Shown: positions 8,970 to 18,012 of the stretch, in pieces
Layout: each line of letters begins with the position of its first letter
How positions within the stretch are numbered: position 1 is the stretch's first letter
Origin: Corynebacterium camporealensis
Lineage (GTDB): Bacteria; Actinomycetota; Actinomycetes; Mycobacteriales; Mycobacteriaceae
Assembly (NCBI RefSeq): GCF_000980815.1
Contig: NZ_CP011311.1
Location: 1,751,815-1,815,814 of the forward strand
DNA: 64,000 bases
Reading direction: 5' to 3'
The notes under the pieces: generated by a model
What the model was told of the DNA's origin: nothing
Seen by the model: the letters and a program-made list of their open reading frames with translations, nothing else
The model's database searches: none
Program-made: the position numbers and the translations under genes

Positions 8970-9766
8970 TTGAGTTCGTCCCAGATGGCGTCGTTGGCCT
9001 CGCCCCACAAGGGCTTGGCCCAGTCGCCAAAATCGTGGTCGGTCAGCGCCACCATGGCGTTACCGTCTGCGATCCACAGGTAGGTGCCGGACAAGCCGAA
9101 GTGGCCAATGGCTTCGGCAGGCAGTTTGGCCCCCATCCAGTGCTCTTTGTCGCCGTGGATTTCAAAGCCTAGGCCCCAGCTGCATTCTTTGAAGTTGCCG
9201 TAACCCGGCACGATTCCGCGCAGGCCTTCAAACTGCACGCTACGCATCTCCTTCACGCTGGACGGGTGCAGCAACTGCGGATCCAACACTTCGGCCGCGA
9301 AGCGGACGAGGTCGTCCACGCTGGAAACCAGCCCGTGACCTGCCGAGCCGTCAAGGTAAGTGTCCTTCATTCCCAGCGGCTCGAGCACACCTTCTTTGAG
9401 ATAGTCGGGGAAGTCCATTCCGGTGGCCTCCTCGACAATTTCTGCTGCCCACTCATAACCCGCTGAGGAATAAATGCGTCGGTCTTCGACAGGCTTTTGG
9501 GGCTTACGATCATCGAAAGCTACACCCGAGGCGTGCGCCAGTAGGTGGCGCAGGGTGGATCCTTCGGGGCCAGCGTCCTGGTCGAGTTCGACCGCGCCTT
9601 CTTCTACCGCCAGCATGATGGCGTAGGCAACCACCGGCTTAGTCACCGAGGCGATGGGAAATTGCTTGTCGGTCTCGCCCACAGTGTCGGCAACGGATCC
9701 GTCTTTGAGGAGTGCTCCTGCCACGTTGTCGGCGGGCCAGTCGGTGATGTCGGTGAATGCGCTCAT
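8966..9766 (-). CDS. Serine hydrolase, beta-lactamase/class C family
   Basis: A 266-residue member of the serine beta-lactamase-like family (DD-peptidase/esterase fold). The active-site S-x-x-K is SVTK near residue 43 (PIASVTKPVVAYA), the second element is YSSAGYEW near 105, and HFGLSGTYLW near the C terminus occupies the place of the KTG box. No signal peptide is visible, so it is probably an intracellular esterase or peptidase rather than a lactamase. The start is ATG 9766: TAACCT lies 7 nt upstream and there is no Shine-Dalgarno sequence, which fits a leaderless mRNA. GTG 9772 is an alternative. Confidence 0.85.
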   Translation of the reverse strand: MSAFTDITDWPADNVAGALLKDGSVADTVGETDKQFPIASVTKPVVAYAIMLAVEEGAVELDQDAGPEGSTLRHLLAHASGVAFDDRKPQKPVEDRRIYSSAGYEWAAEIVEEATGMDFPDYLKEGVLEPLGMKDTYLDGSAGHGLVSSVDDLVRFAAEVLDPQLLHPSSVKEMRSVQFEGLRGIVPGYGNFKECSWGLGFEIHGDKEHWMGAKLPAEAIGHFGLSGTYLWIADGNAMVALTDHDFGDWAKPLWGEANDAIWDELN

Positions 9767-9773
9767 GAGCACC

Positions 9774-9779
9774 AGGTTA
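9774..9779 (-). promoter_or_regulatory. -10 box for leaderless serine hydrolase gene
   Basis: Minus-strand TAACCT, 7 nt before ATG 9766. Confidence 0.5.
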
Positions 9780-9916
9780 ACAGCGGTGCTCTCCTACCGG
9801 TTGCGCGCAGCATGACACTGTGGCACGAATAAAAGGTGATGTAACAACAAACGGGTCGTTCACGATTTAACTAATGAAACGATTGTTTCGCCTATCGCTC
9901 ACGCGCAGCCCCTACT

Positions 9917-9944
9917 AGCCGCCGTCCCAGCTGGGATGGCGGCT
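9917..9944. terminator. Intergenic hairpin
   Basis: AGCCGCCGTCCCAG immediately followed by CTGGGATGGCGGCT: a 14-bp stem with one G-T pair, then TGTTGTTTC on the plus strand. It lies in the 228-bp gap between the serine hydrolase start and the HNH gene end and may end minus-strand or stray plus-strand transcription. Nothing else is evident in this gap. Confidence 0.5.
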
Positions 9945-9979
9945 GTTGTTTCACTAGGTGGAAGTGGGTCTGCTTTCGG

Positions 9980-10011
9980 CGCCTTGGGCGTGCGTTAGTA
10001 CGCCCAAGGCG
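9980..10011 (-). terminator. Inverted repeat spanning the HNH gene stop codon
   Basis: Perfect 12-bp stem CGCCTTGGGCGT / ACGCCCAAGGCG with an 8-nt loop that contains the TAA stop of the HNH gene. There is no clear T-run, so termination would be weak or factor-assisted. Confidence 0.5.
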
Positions 10012-10954
10012 GGACCCATTCGACTTTGCCTCTGATTCTTAGAAGTTTGCCGTTTCTTCGTTCGTTTCCATCATCGTTTCTGCCGTTGTGATGGTCACAC
10101 GCGGTGGTCAAGTTTGATTGGTTTGTCTCACCGCCGTATTTCCAGGCCACTATGTGGTGGACTTGGCACTCATCAGCACCTTTCAAACAGTGAATCCACG
10201 GGCAGACCGGGTTTTCGGCCTTCGCCATGGTTCTTTGCTTGAAACTAGCGCTTCGCTGCGTCCGGTAGAGGTTCACCGGCCCCTCGACCGGGTGGATAAG
10301 CGTGGCGTAGCCGTGATCGGTAAACATTTTCTGCACCAACTGCGCACCGGTGATCTTGGCGCCGTTGGTCATCTGCAGCACGATGTCATCGCCCTGTCCA
10401 TCCACGATCTTGTCCAGCTCGTCGAGGTTAATAACCACATGGGTAGTCACAGCAGTGCCGTTGACTTTGCCGGTACGCAAGAATTCCCTGACCGAGTCGA
10501 TGGTGGGGAACATATCGCGAACTTGGGCAATCAACTCAGAATCGCCCGTTAGGCGGTAGGTCCACTTATCCGTCTTGGACCGAGTCAAAGCGGTCCCGTC
10601 TTCAGGTGGCTTAGGCGGGTCCATGAATTCCTTGGCCACCTGACCGATCTTGCTGGCCGGCACGTCAGCACAGGCGATGCGGAACTTGTAGCGATCCACA
10701 TGCTTCTTTATCCGAGACGCTTTCTTTTCCATCTCCAGCAGCGTGGACAAGTCATGTGGGGTGTTGCGGGACTTGGCCTGGAGCTGGGTGTAGGGCGTCT
10801 CACCGAAGTAGATATCGGAAAGAGTAAGGAGTTCGCGGGAGAACTTCCGCGGGAGTCCCAGATTCTGTAGATGCGCATTAGTCAGCGCCGCGACCTCGGA
10901 AAGGGTTTCCATAGGCGCGGTGAACGCTTCGGTTAAGGCATCTAACTTGCTCAT
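9995..10954 (-). CDS. HNH endonuclease-motif protein
   Basis: A 319-residue protein of the multi-copy corynebacterial family that ends in an HNH nuclease motif. The motif is visible at residues 265-295: CPWIHCLKG, then CQVHHIVAWKYGG and NLTTACDHHNG, giving the paired Cys ligands and the H-H...N...H catalytic core. The long N-terminal part is helical and charged without a recognisable domain. Such genes are widespread in actinobacteria and are often linked to mobile DNA, although no transposase or integrase lies next to this one. A 12-bp palindrome covers its stop codon. Confidence 0.8.
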   Translation of the reverse strand: MSKLDALTEAFTAPMETLSEVAALTNAHLQNLGLPRKFSRELLTLSDIYFGETPYTQLQAKSRNTPHDLSTLLEMEKKASRIKKHVDRYKFRIACADVPASKIGQVAKEFMDPPKPPEDGTALTRSKTDKWTYRLTGDSELIAQVRDMFPTIDSVREFLRTGKVNGTAVTTHVVINLDELDKIVDGQGDDIVLQMTNGAKITGAQLVQKMFTDHGYATLIHPVEGPVNLYRTQRSASFKQRTMAKAENPVCPWIHCLKGADECQVHHIVAWKYGGETNQSNLTTACDHHNGRNDDGNERRNGKLLRIRGKVEWVPPWAY

Positions 10955-11123
10955 GCCTCTAACGCTAAGAGAACTATGTCAAGCCCCGCTAGGGGAAATT
11001 TTTCAACCTTTGGATAACTCGGCGTTTTCGCACTTCATTGACCATTCGAACCCCCGTAGAATGCACAGGACCCCTGGTTGCGCATCAAAGAGAGGCTTTG
11101 CAGGGGACTGTCGAACGAGACTA

Positions 11124-12557
11124 CTAGCTCGTGGGGGCTTCCTCGACGGCGGTGGGCGCGTCGGTGGTGGGTTGTTCGGTCTCGGTGGGGGCGGTAGTTG
11201 GGACTTCCTCGTAGGTGGCATCCGAGGTGCCGGTGTCGGCTGGGACATCGTTGGTGGGGGCCTCGGCGTCGGTGGGCTCTTCCTCGTAGTAGGTGGAGTC
11301 CTCCTCGGTTGGGGTGGCATCGTCCGCGGCGGGCTCTTCGGAGGTGGCAACCTCTTCGTCGTTGTCGCGATCAGTCCAGTAGGCTGGGTTGAGCCAGCCG
11401 GCGTTGGCATCGTCCGGGTTGGAGGAAGCAAGTACCAGGCCGCCGGTGACCAGGAAGGCGAGAATCAAGCCAGTGGTCGAGGCGCGGACGCGGCCGCCGA
11501 AGCTCATGACCTTGCCCCAGCGGGTCTTGGGATCCTCGTCGCGCCAGATGCCGTTGCGGGGTTCTTCGTACTCGTCTTCATCGACAAGTGGGATTTCGGT
11601 GGTGGGTGCCGGACCGTCGTTTTCGGGGGTATCGGCAAGGGCGTCTTCGGTGACCTCTTCGGGCTCGACGTCGCGCTCTATTACTTCGGTCTCGGCGGCA
11701 TCGTCAGGCTCTGGCAGCAACGCGCCGGCGTTGTAGTGGCTCCAGAACTCAGCCAGCAAGGCGGAGCGGATGCTGCGTTCGACGGCCCACTGGCGGGCGG
11801 GGTTGACATCGACAAGTATGCGGAAAGTGACCTGCCAAGGGTGGCCCGCGGCAGTGGGGGCGACGATATCGGTGGCGGGCAGAACTTCGACGGTGCCGTT
11901 GACATCGCTAGCAATGGTGGGGTCTTCGATGGCCTCGCGCGAGATGGACTCGACACGGCTGGTGATATCTGGGAGATTCTCGCCGCGTTGGACGGGCACG
12001 GCAAAGTTGACCACGGCGCGGGACCAGTCCTGGGAGAAGTTCGTGACCACACCGGCCGAACCGTTGGGGATGGTGACGACCTCACCGGAAGGCGTGCGGA
12101 CCTTGGTGGTGCGCAGGGTCAGGGCGACAACAGTGCCTTCTACCCCATTGAGCGCATCGAAGCTGACGTAGTCGCCGACGCCGTATTGTTTCTCCGACAG
12201 CACGAAGAAACCGGCCATGAAATCGGCGATGATGGATTGTGCGCCGAAACCAACTGCGGCCGACACAATGGTTGCCGGGATGGCGGCGCCGAGCGGTGGG
12301 ACGCCGAGGTTCGAGAGCGCGGCGATGATGATGAGGAAGTACGCAATCGCTTCGAAAACGTAGACGAGCGCACCGGCGATAGCCAGGCGCGCTTTGGTGG
12401 CCTCTTCCTCTTCGTCAAGCCGGGATTCGATCACCCGCAGGACCAAGCGCCCGATACGGGGAACGAGGATGGCCAAAAGCAGCAGCGCGAGCAGCGGCAG
12501 GCCATGGCCAACAAGGATCTCCCACAGGCGAAGGAGATAATAGTTGAACAAACTCAT
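11124..12557 (-). CDS. mscCG: MscCG-like mechanosensitive channel
   Basis: A 477-residue MscS-family channel with the layout of corynebacterial MscCG, the channel through which glutamate leaves the cell. N-terminal membrane helices occupy residues 10-110; the pore helix region is AAIPATIVSAAVGFGAQSIIADFMAGFFVLSEKQYGVGD, followed by the cytoplasmic beta-domain. Unlike E. coli MscS it has a further helix near residue 385 (TTGLILAFLVTGGLVLASS) and an acidic Thr/Pro/Glu-rich extracytoplasmic tail of about 70 residues. That C-terminal extension is the feature tied to glutamate efflux in C. glutamicum. The tail here is shorter than in the 533-residue reference protein. It stands alone between the HNH and phosphosugar mutase genes. 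Confidence 0.87.
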   Translation of the reverse strand: MSLFNYYLLRLWEILVGHGLPLLALLLLAILVPRIGRLVLRVIESRLDEEEEATKARLAIAGALVYVFEAIAYFLIIIAALSNLGVPPLGAAIPATIVSAAVGFGAQSIIADFMAGFFVLSEKQYGVGDYVSFDALNGVEGTVVALTLRTTKVRTPSGEVVTIPNGSAGVVTNFSQDWSRAVVNFAVPVQRGENLPDITSRVESISREAIEDPTIASDVNGTVEVLPATDIVAPTAAGHPWQVTFRILVDVNPARQWAVERSIRSALLAEFWSHYNAGALLPEPDDAAETEVIERDVEPEEVTEDALADTPENDGPAPTTEIPLVDEDEYEEPRNGIWRDEDPKTRWGKVMSFGGRVRASTTGLILAFLVTGGLVLASSNPDDANAGWLNPAYWTDRDNDEEVATSEEPAADDATPTEEDSTYYEEEPTDAEAPTNDVPADTGTSDATYEEVPTTAPTETEQPTTDAPTAVEEAPTS

Positions 12558-12605
12558 GGCCTACAGCCTAAGCCGCGCAGCTGTCAGAACTCTGAAAAAG
12601 AGATC

Positions 12606-14177
12606 TTAGATGCCGAAGTACTCGTGCAGGTCTGCAGCGATTCGGTCCAGACGTGCGGGATCTGGGGATTCCAGGTAGCACTTCAGTTTCGGTTCGGTGC
12701 CAGAAGGCCTGACGATGACCCGGTCATCAGCCTTCGTATACAGCTTCACGCCTTGCTCGAATTCTTCTGCACGTACGTCCTCGCCAGCCAGGGTGGTTGG
12801 CGGGGTGGTGCGGATCTTCTTCATCGAGTTGGTGATGATGCTCAAGTCTTCGACGCGGAAGGTCAGCGGCTGGGTAGCCAGGCGGCCGACGGTGGCGTAG
12901 ATGTCCTCGAGCCGGTCGAGCAGGGTGATGCCTTGGGCTTTGCACTCGGCAGCCAGGCTGGCCAGCACGAGCGAGGTGGCGATGCCGTCTTTGTCGCGGA
13001 CGTGCTGCGGGTCGGGGCAAAAGCCGATGGCTTCCTCATAGCCAAAGCTCAAGTTCGGGGTGCGGGCAATCCACTTGAAGCCGGTCAGGGTTTCGGCGTG
13101 CTCGAGGCCGTAATGCTTTGCGATGCGGCCTAGCAACCGCGAGCTGACCAGCGAGTTGGCGAAGGTGCCGGTGGCGCCGCGGCGGGCGAGGTAGTCGCCG
13201 AGCAGGGCGCCGGTTTCGTCGCCCGAGAGCTGTCGGAAGTCCTTCTGGTCCCCGGCCGTGCCGACAGGCACGGCCGCGGCGCAGCGATCCGCGTCGGGGT
13301 CGTAAGCGATAAGGATATCGGCGTCGATTTTGGCGGCGTGTGCTTTGCCGAGGTCGAGGGCGCCGGGTTCTTCGGGGTTCGGGAAGGAGACGGTTGGGAA
13401 ATCCGGGTCGGGGTCGGCTTGTTCGGGGACGAGGGAGGTGTCGAAGCCGGCATCGGAAAGTAGTTGGGCGCCGAGAGCGGCGCCGACGCCGTGCATGGCG
13501 GTCAGTGCAATGCGCAGGTCGGTGTTCTCCCCTACTAGCGCTTTTGCGCAGTTGAGGTAGTCGGCGCGGGGGTCGATGTCCTCGATGCGAGTGTCGTCGC
13601 GGGCGATTTCGTCGGCGAAGGGGGCGCGGGCGATGGAGGCGGCGATTTCGGCATCGGCAGGTGCGACGAGTTGGACGCCTGCAGCATCGCCGGTGGCGAC
13701 GCGGCCGCCGAGGTAGACCTTGTAGCCGTTGTCGGCAGGTGGGTTGTGCGAGGCGGTGACCATGATGCCGCAGTCGGCGTCATAGTGCTTGACCGCGAAC
13801 GCAGTCAGCGGCGTGGGGTTTTGCGCGGGCAGCAGCAGGGCGCGGCCGCCGGCAGCGGAGATGACTTCGGCGGCATCGCGCTGGAATTGCGCGGAGCCGT
13901 GGCGGGCATCGCAGCCGATGACGACGACGGGCTCAGAAGTCTGCTGTTTGAGCCAAGAGATGAGGCCGAAGGTGGTGCGGATGACGACGGCGCGGTTCAT
14001 GCGGGATTCGCCAGCGCCAACAGCGGCGCGCAAGCCGGCGGTGCCGAAGGCAAGTGGGCCGGCGAAGGCGGCGTCGAGGGCGGCAGTGTCGTCAGCGTCG
14101 ATCCAGTCGCGAACCTGCTGAGCGGTTACGGGGTCGGGGTCGTGGTCGGTCCACTTAAGGGCGTAGTCGTAGTTCAT
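12606..14177 (-). CDS. Phosphohexomutase-family enzyme, probably phosphopentomutase
   Basis: A 523-residue alpha-D-phosphohexomutase superfamily protein with all four active-site elements: phosphoserine loop TASHNPP (near residue 150), metal loop DPDADR (near 290), sugar-specificity loop GYEEAIGF (near 375) and phosphate-binding RPSGTEPK near the C terminus. Sequence alone would read phosphoglucomutase/phosphomannomutase. Because it overlaps deoC by 4 bp (ATGA) and sits with deoD and a nucleoside permease, I infer that it interconverts ribose-1-phosphate or deoxyribose-1-phosphate and the 5-phosphate, replacing DeoB. That substrate call is inference from context. Confidence 0.85.
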   Translation of the reverse strand: MNYDYALKWTDHDPDPVTAQQVRDWIDADDTAALDAAFAGPLAFGTAGLRAAVGAGESRMNRAVVIRTTFGLISWLKQQTSEPVVVIGCDARHGSAQFQRDAAEVISAAGGRALLLPAQNPTPLTAFAVKHYDADCGIMVTASHNPPADNGYKVYLGGRVATGDAAGVQLVAPADAEIAASIARAPFADEIARDDTRIEDIDPRADYLNCAKALVGENTDLRIALTAMHGVGAALGAQLLSDAGFDTSLVPEQADPDPDFPTVSFPNPEEPGALDLGKAHAAKIDADILIAYDPDADRCAAAVPVGTAGDQKDFRQLSGDETGALLGDYLARRGATGTFANSLVSSRLLGRIAKHYGLEHAETLTGFKWIARTPNLSFGYEEAIGFCPDPQHVRDKDGIATSLVLASLAAECKAQGITLLDRLEDIYATVGRLATQPLTFRVEDLSIITNSMKKIRTTPPTTLAGEDVRAEEFEQGVKLYTKADDRVIVRPSGTEPKLKCYLESPDPARLDRIAADLHEYFGI

Positions 14178-14809
14178 GCCAGCTCCTTCAAGATGGCCGC
14201 GGAGGCCGAGAGGCCGAGGCGGGTGGCGCCGGCATCGACCATGGCTTGGGCATCGGCAGCAGTACGGATGCCACCGGAGGCTTTGATTCCGAGGCGGCCG
14301 CCGACCGCCGCGTGCATGAGCTCGATGGCGTGGACGGAGGCACCGCCGGCCGGGTGGAAACCGGTGGAGGTCTTGACGAAGTCGGCGCCGGCGGCTTCGG
14401 CGGCGTGGCAGGCGGCGGTGATGGTGTCATCGTCAAGCGCGGCGGTCTCGAGGATCACCTTGAGCACTGCACCGGAGGTGGCGTCGCGGACGGCCTGGAT
14501 TTCAGCCTGCAGCTCGTCGAAGCGGCCTTCGCGGGCCAGGGCGATGTTGATGACCATGTCGACTTCTTCGGCGCCATCGGCAACGGCTTGGCGGGCCTCG
14601 GCGGCCTTGATCTCGGGCTTGACGGCACCGGAGGGGAAGCCGACGACGGTGGCGACGTGCATGGGGGCATCGACAGGCAACTGCGAAGGTGAGATGCAGA
14701 TGGCGTAGACGCCGAGTTCGGTGGCTTCATCGATAAGCGCTTGCACGTCGGCGGCAGTGGATTCGGGCTTGAGCAGGGTGTGGTCGATGATGTCGGCCAG
14801 GTTGTTCAT
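14174..14809 (-). CDS. deoC: Deoxyribose-phosphate aldolase
   Basis: A 211-residue class I aldolase that splits 2-deoxyribose-5-phosphate into acetaldehyde and glyceraldehyde-3-phosphate. The Schiff-base lysine is in DFVKTSTGF, the second active-site lysine in GIKASGGIR, and the N-terminal IDHTLLKP motif is intact. AGGAG precedes the ATG by 4 nt. It overlaps the mutase downstream by 4 bp and follows the MFS gene by 7 bp, so it is the middle of a tight operon deoD-MFS-deoC-mutase. Confidence 0.95.
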   Translation of the reverse strand: MNNLADIIDHTLLKPESTAADVQALIDEATELGVYAICISPSQLPVDAPMHVATVVGFPSGAVKPEIKAAEARQAVADGAEEVDMVINIALAREGRFDELQAEIQAVRDATSGAVLKVILETAALDDDTITAACHAAEAAGADFVKTSTGFHPAGGASVHAIELMHAAVGGRLGIKASGGIRTAADAQAMVDAGATRLGLSASAAILKELA

Positions 14810-14816
14810 GTCTCTC

Positions 14817-16172
14817 CTATTTAGCTTCGTGGCGGGCCATGGACAGGTCGCTGACGACGTAGAGGAAGGCGCCGACGGCGGCGACGATGGTCAGGACCCA
14901 CAGGGTGGTGTTGTAGCCGCTGGTGGCATCGAGAAGCTTGGCGCTGTACGCAATGCCCAGCGGGATGGCGATGTTGATGGTCAGGTTGTAGAAACCGATG
15001 GCGATACCGGACTTGGCGGCGGTGATCTTGGATAGTGCGGTGTTGACCAGCGGGGCGTACATCAGCGCGAAACCGGAAGCGAAGGCGATAATCGCAACGG
15101 CGAGGACGGCGACGTGCAGGGTAACGAACAGGGCGCAGACCAGCAGGGAGCCGGCAATCATGCCCATGCCGATATACACGGTCACACGCGAGCTTAAGTA
15201 GTTACCAATCTTGCCCGAGGAGGCGCCGACGATAATGGCGCAGACGTAGCCAGGGATCATCAGCATGCTGGCGCGATCGAGAGTCATGCCGTGCAGCTCG
15301 TTGGCGGCGTACGGAAGCATAAAAATGAAGCCCATTTGCGTCGAATAGACGAAGAAGACCATGACCAGGGTCCACACGTAGCGGCCGTTGGTGAAAAATT
15401 CCGCTTTGACGACGGGGCGCTTGGCGTTGCGCACGTGGTAGGTAAACGCGGCGATGCCCAGGACGGTGAGCACGATCCACGCCCAGTTGAATGCCTGCAT
15501 GAACATAATCAGCGAGGTGGCAATCACTGCGACGAGGAAGAGGCCGAGGGCATCGAGGTGGCCTTCGACGGCTTCGTCTTCCGGGACCATCTTCACGATT
15601 GCTGGCACGGTAAGCACCAGAATCAGCGGGATGAGGAACATCGCGGTCCAGGAGATGTAGGTGGACACGAAGCCAGACGTCAGCGCGCCGATGAGCAGGC
15701 CAGCCTGGAAGGCGGCGGTAGAAAAGCCGAGGTAGGTCTTCTGGTCAGCTTCCGAAAGGTGCTTGGTGACGTAGATGACATACAGGGTCTCTGCGGCGGC
15801 CAGGCCGGCAGTCTGAATGAGGCGGCCGGTCAGCACCATGGCCCAGGATCCGGAGAAGATAAAGCCCAGCAGGGAGCCTATGGCAATCAGGCCGATGCCG
15901 GTGAGCATGAGCTTGCGGATGGAAATCGAGTCCGCAAGTGCGGCGTAGACAACGCCGCCGATACCGATGAGCACACCAGCTAACGATGCCTGCAGCGAGG
16001 CAGTCGTATCGTCGATGTTGAGGCCCTCGGCAATGGGCATGGTCATCGTCTTAAAGCCGTTGTCGATGACCAGGGAGAAAATGAAGACGAACAGCAGGAT
16101 CGGCACAGCGGCCTTGGGGTTAATGCCACCGGTGGTGGTGCCCTGCTGGGCGCGGGTTGCAGAAGAGGACAT
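14817..16172 (-). CDS. MFS transporter, probable nucleoside permease
   Basis: A 451-residue major facilitator with about 12 hydrophobic helices and the loop between helices 2 and 3 reduced to [10 protein letters not shown]. It lies between deoD and deoC in the same operon (15 bp after deoD, 7 bp before deoC), so uptake of nucleosides or deoxyribose is the natural inference; the sequence itself does not show the substrate. Confidence 0.85.
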   Translation of the reverse strand: MSSSATRAQQGTTTGGINPKAAVPILLFVFIFSLVIDNGFKTMTMPIAEGLNIDDTTASLQASLAGVLIGIGGVVYAALADSISIRKLMLTGIGLIAIGSLLGFIFSGSWAMVLTGRLIQTAGLAAAETLYVIYVTKHLSEADQKTYLGFSTAAFQAGLLIGALTSGFVSTYISWTAMFLIPLILVLTVPAIVKMVPEDEAVEGHLDALGLFLVAVIATSLIMFMQAFNWAWIVLTVLGIAAFTYHVRNAKRPVVKAEFFTNGRYVWTLVMVFFVYSTQMGFIFMLPYAANELHGMTLDRASMLMIPGYVCAIIVGASSGKIGNYLSSRVTVYIGMGMIAGSLLVCALFVTLHVAVLAVAIIAFASGFALMYAPLVNTALSKITAAKSGIAIGFYNLTINIAIPLGIAYSAKLLDATSGYNTTLWVLTIVAAVGAFLYVVSDLSMARHEAK

Positions 16173-16187
16173 GGCGGGGATTCCTTA

Positions 16188-16913
16188 TTACTTATCCAGG
16201 CCGGCCAGCGGGAGGGTCAGCTCAATCATCTTGCGGAAAGCGGTTTGGCGCTCTTCGGCGGTGAGGTGGGTATCGGCAACCAGGTTGTCGGAGACGGTGA
16301 ATAGGCCCAGGGCGTTGACGCCTGCTTCGGCAGCGGTGGCGTACAGGGCGGCGGATTCCATCTCGACGCCGAGGACACCCATATGCGCCCAGCGGGAGTT
16401 TACGGTCTCGTCGAAGTTGTAGAAGATATCGGAGCTTAAGACATTGCCGACGTGGATGTGGGCGCCTTGGCGCTCGGATTCATCGACAAGTGCTTTGAGC
16501 AGCTTCCAGGACGCGGTCGGAGCGAGAGTGCCCGGCAGGTTGTACTGCTCGAGGAAGCGGGAGTCGGTCGAGGCGGCAGAGGCGACGATGACGTCGTGCA
16601 GGTCGATGTCCTCCTGCATGGCGCCGATGGAACCGACGCGGATGAGGTTCTTCACGCCGTAGTTGTGAATGAGCTCCCAGGAATAGATACCGATGGACGG
16701 CATGCCCATGCCGGTGCCCATCACGGAGATGGGGTTGCCCTTATAGGTACCGGTGAAGCCGAGCATGTTGCGGACTTCGTTGAACTGGACGGCGTCGTCG
16801 AGGAAGTTTTCAGCGATGAACTTGGCGCGCAGTGGGTCGCCAGGCAGCAGGATGGTCTCGGCGATGTCGACGCCCTTGGGGTTGATGTGCGGGGTTGCGA
16901 TGTCGTTGGACAT
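16188..16913 (-). CDS. deoD: Purine nucleoside phosphorylase, DeoD type
   Basis: A 241-residue hexameric-type nucleoside phosphorylase. It starts with ATPHINPKG, which matches the DeoD N terminus with its substrate-binding His, and has the phosphate loop PGDPLRAK, the GTGMGMPS segment, the GVEMESAALY ribose/base site and the catalytic Asp in TVSDN. The usual SDH is SDN here. It converts purine (deoxy)nucleosides plus phosphate to base and (deoxy)ribose-1-phosphate. First gene of the deo operon, with a 133-bp upstream region that holds a promoter and a likely operator. Confidence 0.93.
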   Translation of the reverse strand: MSNDIATPHINPKGVDIAETILLPGDPLRAKFIAENFLDDAVQFNEVRNMLGFTGTYKGNPISVMGTGMGMPSIGIYSWELIHNYGVKNLIRVGSIGAMQEDIDLHDVIVASAASTDSRFLEQYNLPGTLAPTASWKLLKALVDESERQGAHIHVGNVLSSDIFYNFDETVNSRWAHMGVLGVEMESAALYATAAEAGVNALGLFTVSDNLVADTHLTAEERQTAFRKMIELTLPLAGLDK

Positions 16914-16952
16914 ATTCGGCTCCTGTAGTCGAAAACTTAACAGCTACTTATA

Positions 16953-16980
16953 AGCCTAAGCCCGCGCGAACAAATGTCAA
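16953..16980 (-). promoter_or_regulatory. Promoter of the deo operon
   Basis: On the minus strand a consensus TTGACA (16980-16975) is followed after 16 bp by TAGGCT (16958-16953). Transcription would start about 35 nt before the deoD ATG. Confidence 0.5.
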
Positions 16981-16987
16981 CACCGAA

Positions 16988-17004
16988 GTTGTCAAATGTT
17001 CAAC
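16988..17004. promoter_or_regulatory. Candidate operator upstream of deoD
   Basis: The 17-bp imperfect palindrome GTTGTCAAATGTTCAAC abuts the -35 box of the deo promoter, and a related CAAATGTCAAC follows closely at 16971. Bacillus DeoR, also of the SorC type, binds ATTGAA/TTCAAT half-sites, which these resemble. Probable target of the adjacent regulator. Confidence 0.4.
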
Positions 17005-17046
17005 AATCGGGGGCAAGGGTGCCCAATATCACTTATTTATGTGCTT

Positions 17047-17997
17047 CTACTCCGCTGAGAGGTCTACAACGCGCTGGGCGGTATCGCGGTCGATGACCAG
17101 ATGAGTGGCCAGCCCCATGCGCAAAGCGACGGCGATGGCGCGCGCTTTACTGGACCCACCTGCGACAAGGACGCGAGTAGGACGAGTGGCGAGATCGGAA
17201 AGTTCGATGCCGACGGTGCGCTCATCGACAGCTGGCACGGCGACTTCGCCAGTGTCGGTATAAAAACGAGAACACACATCTCCGACCGCACGGTTGAGGA
17301 TCTGCTCGGTTTCTTCTGGTGCGAGGTAGCCCAGATTCAGCGCCAGGGACTCCTCGGCGGCAGCGCCGGCGGTGAATACGGCGACGTCGACGCTGCGGCC
17401 AAGCTCTAAGATATGAGCAATATGTCGGTCTTTGACCACCCAACTTTTCGCCTCCGCGGTATCGAAAATCACCGGCAGCGGCAGCATGTGCGTGCGGGCA
17501 TTGAAGGCGTGCGAGAAGCCCTGCAGGGTCTCAGCATCCTGGGTGGAGCGCTCGGAATGCGAGTGCCCACCTTTGAGTTGGACTACCTCTACCCCACTTA
17601 AAGACAGGTGGCGCAGGTGTTCGGCAATCGAGCGCATCGTCGCACCCCAGGAGACCCCTACGCTCATATCATCGGTGACCAGTTCTTCAAGCAGCGCAGC
17701 CCCGGCGCGGCCGAGTTCGGGCAGGACGTCGTCGCGGGTGGGAACGGAGACAACGCGGGCATCGGAAAGCATAAAGCGGGAGCGCAACTGCGCGACCAAA
17801 TCGTCGGTGCGCTCACGGGGATCATCAATGCTGATGGTGACAAAGCCGGCATTCTGCGCGTGCTGCAACAGCTTGGACACCGTTGGACGCGAAACCTTCA
17901 GCCGCGCTGCCACCTGCGCTTGGGACAGCCCACCGTGGTAGTAGAGCTTGGCAGCATCAATGGCCTGGCAGTCGCGATCATCCAACATGCCTTCCAT
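17047..17997 (-). CDS. deoR: SorC-family transcriptional regulator of the deo genes
   Basis: A 316-residue SorC/DeoR-type regulator. The N-terminal helix-turn-helix is LSQAQVAARLKVSRPTVSKLLQHA (residues 24-47), followed by a sugar-phosphate isomerase-like effector domain with GVSWGATM (near 118), QLKGGHS and LVAGGSSKARAIAVAL. In this family the effector is a phosphorylated sugar; the neighbouring deoC and mutase suggest deoxyribose-5-phosphate. It lies upstream of deoD in the same orientation with 133 bp between, so it could repress the operon and perhaps itself. Confidence 0.85.
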   Translation of the reverse strand: MEGMLDDRDCQAIDAAKLYYHGGLSQAQVAARLKVSRPTVSKLLQHAQNAGFVTISIDDPRERTDDLVAQLRSRFMLSDARVVSVPTRDDVLPELGRAGAALLEELVTDDMSVGVSWGATMRSIAEHLRHLSLSGVEVVQLKGGHSHSERSTQDAETLQGFSHAFNARTHMLPLPVIFDTAEAKSWVVKDRHIAHILELGRSVDVAVFTAGAAAEESLALNLGYLAPEETEQILNRAVGDVCSRFYTDTGEVAVPAVDERTVGIELSDLATRPTRVLVAGGSSKARAIAVALRMGLATHLVIDRDTAQRVVDLSAE

Positions 17998-18012
17998 CTT
18001 CGCATAAGATTT

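Noticed and set aside
10920-13133. 737-codon plus-strand frame across mscCG and the mutase
   Set aside because: Low-complexity Gly/Ala/Asp sequence, antisense to two well-supported genes.
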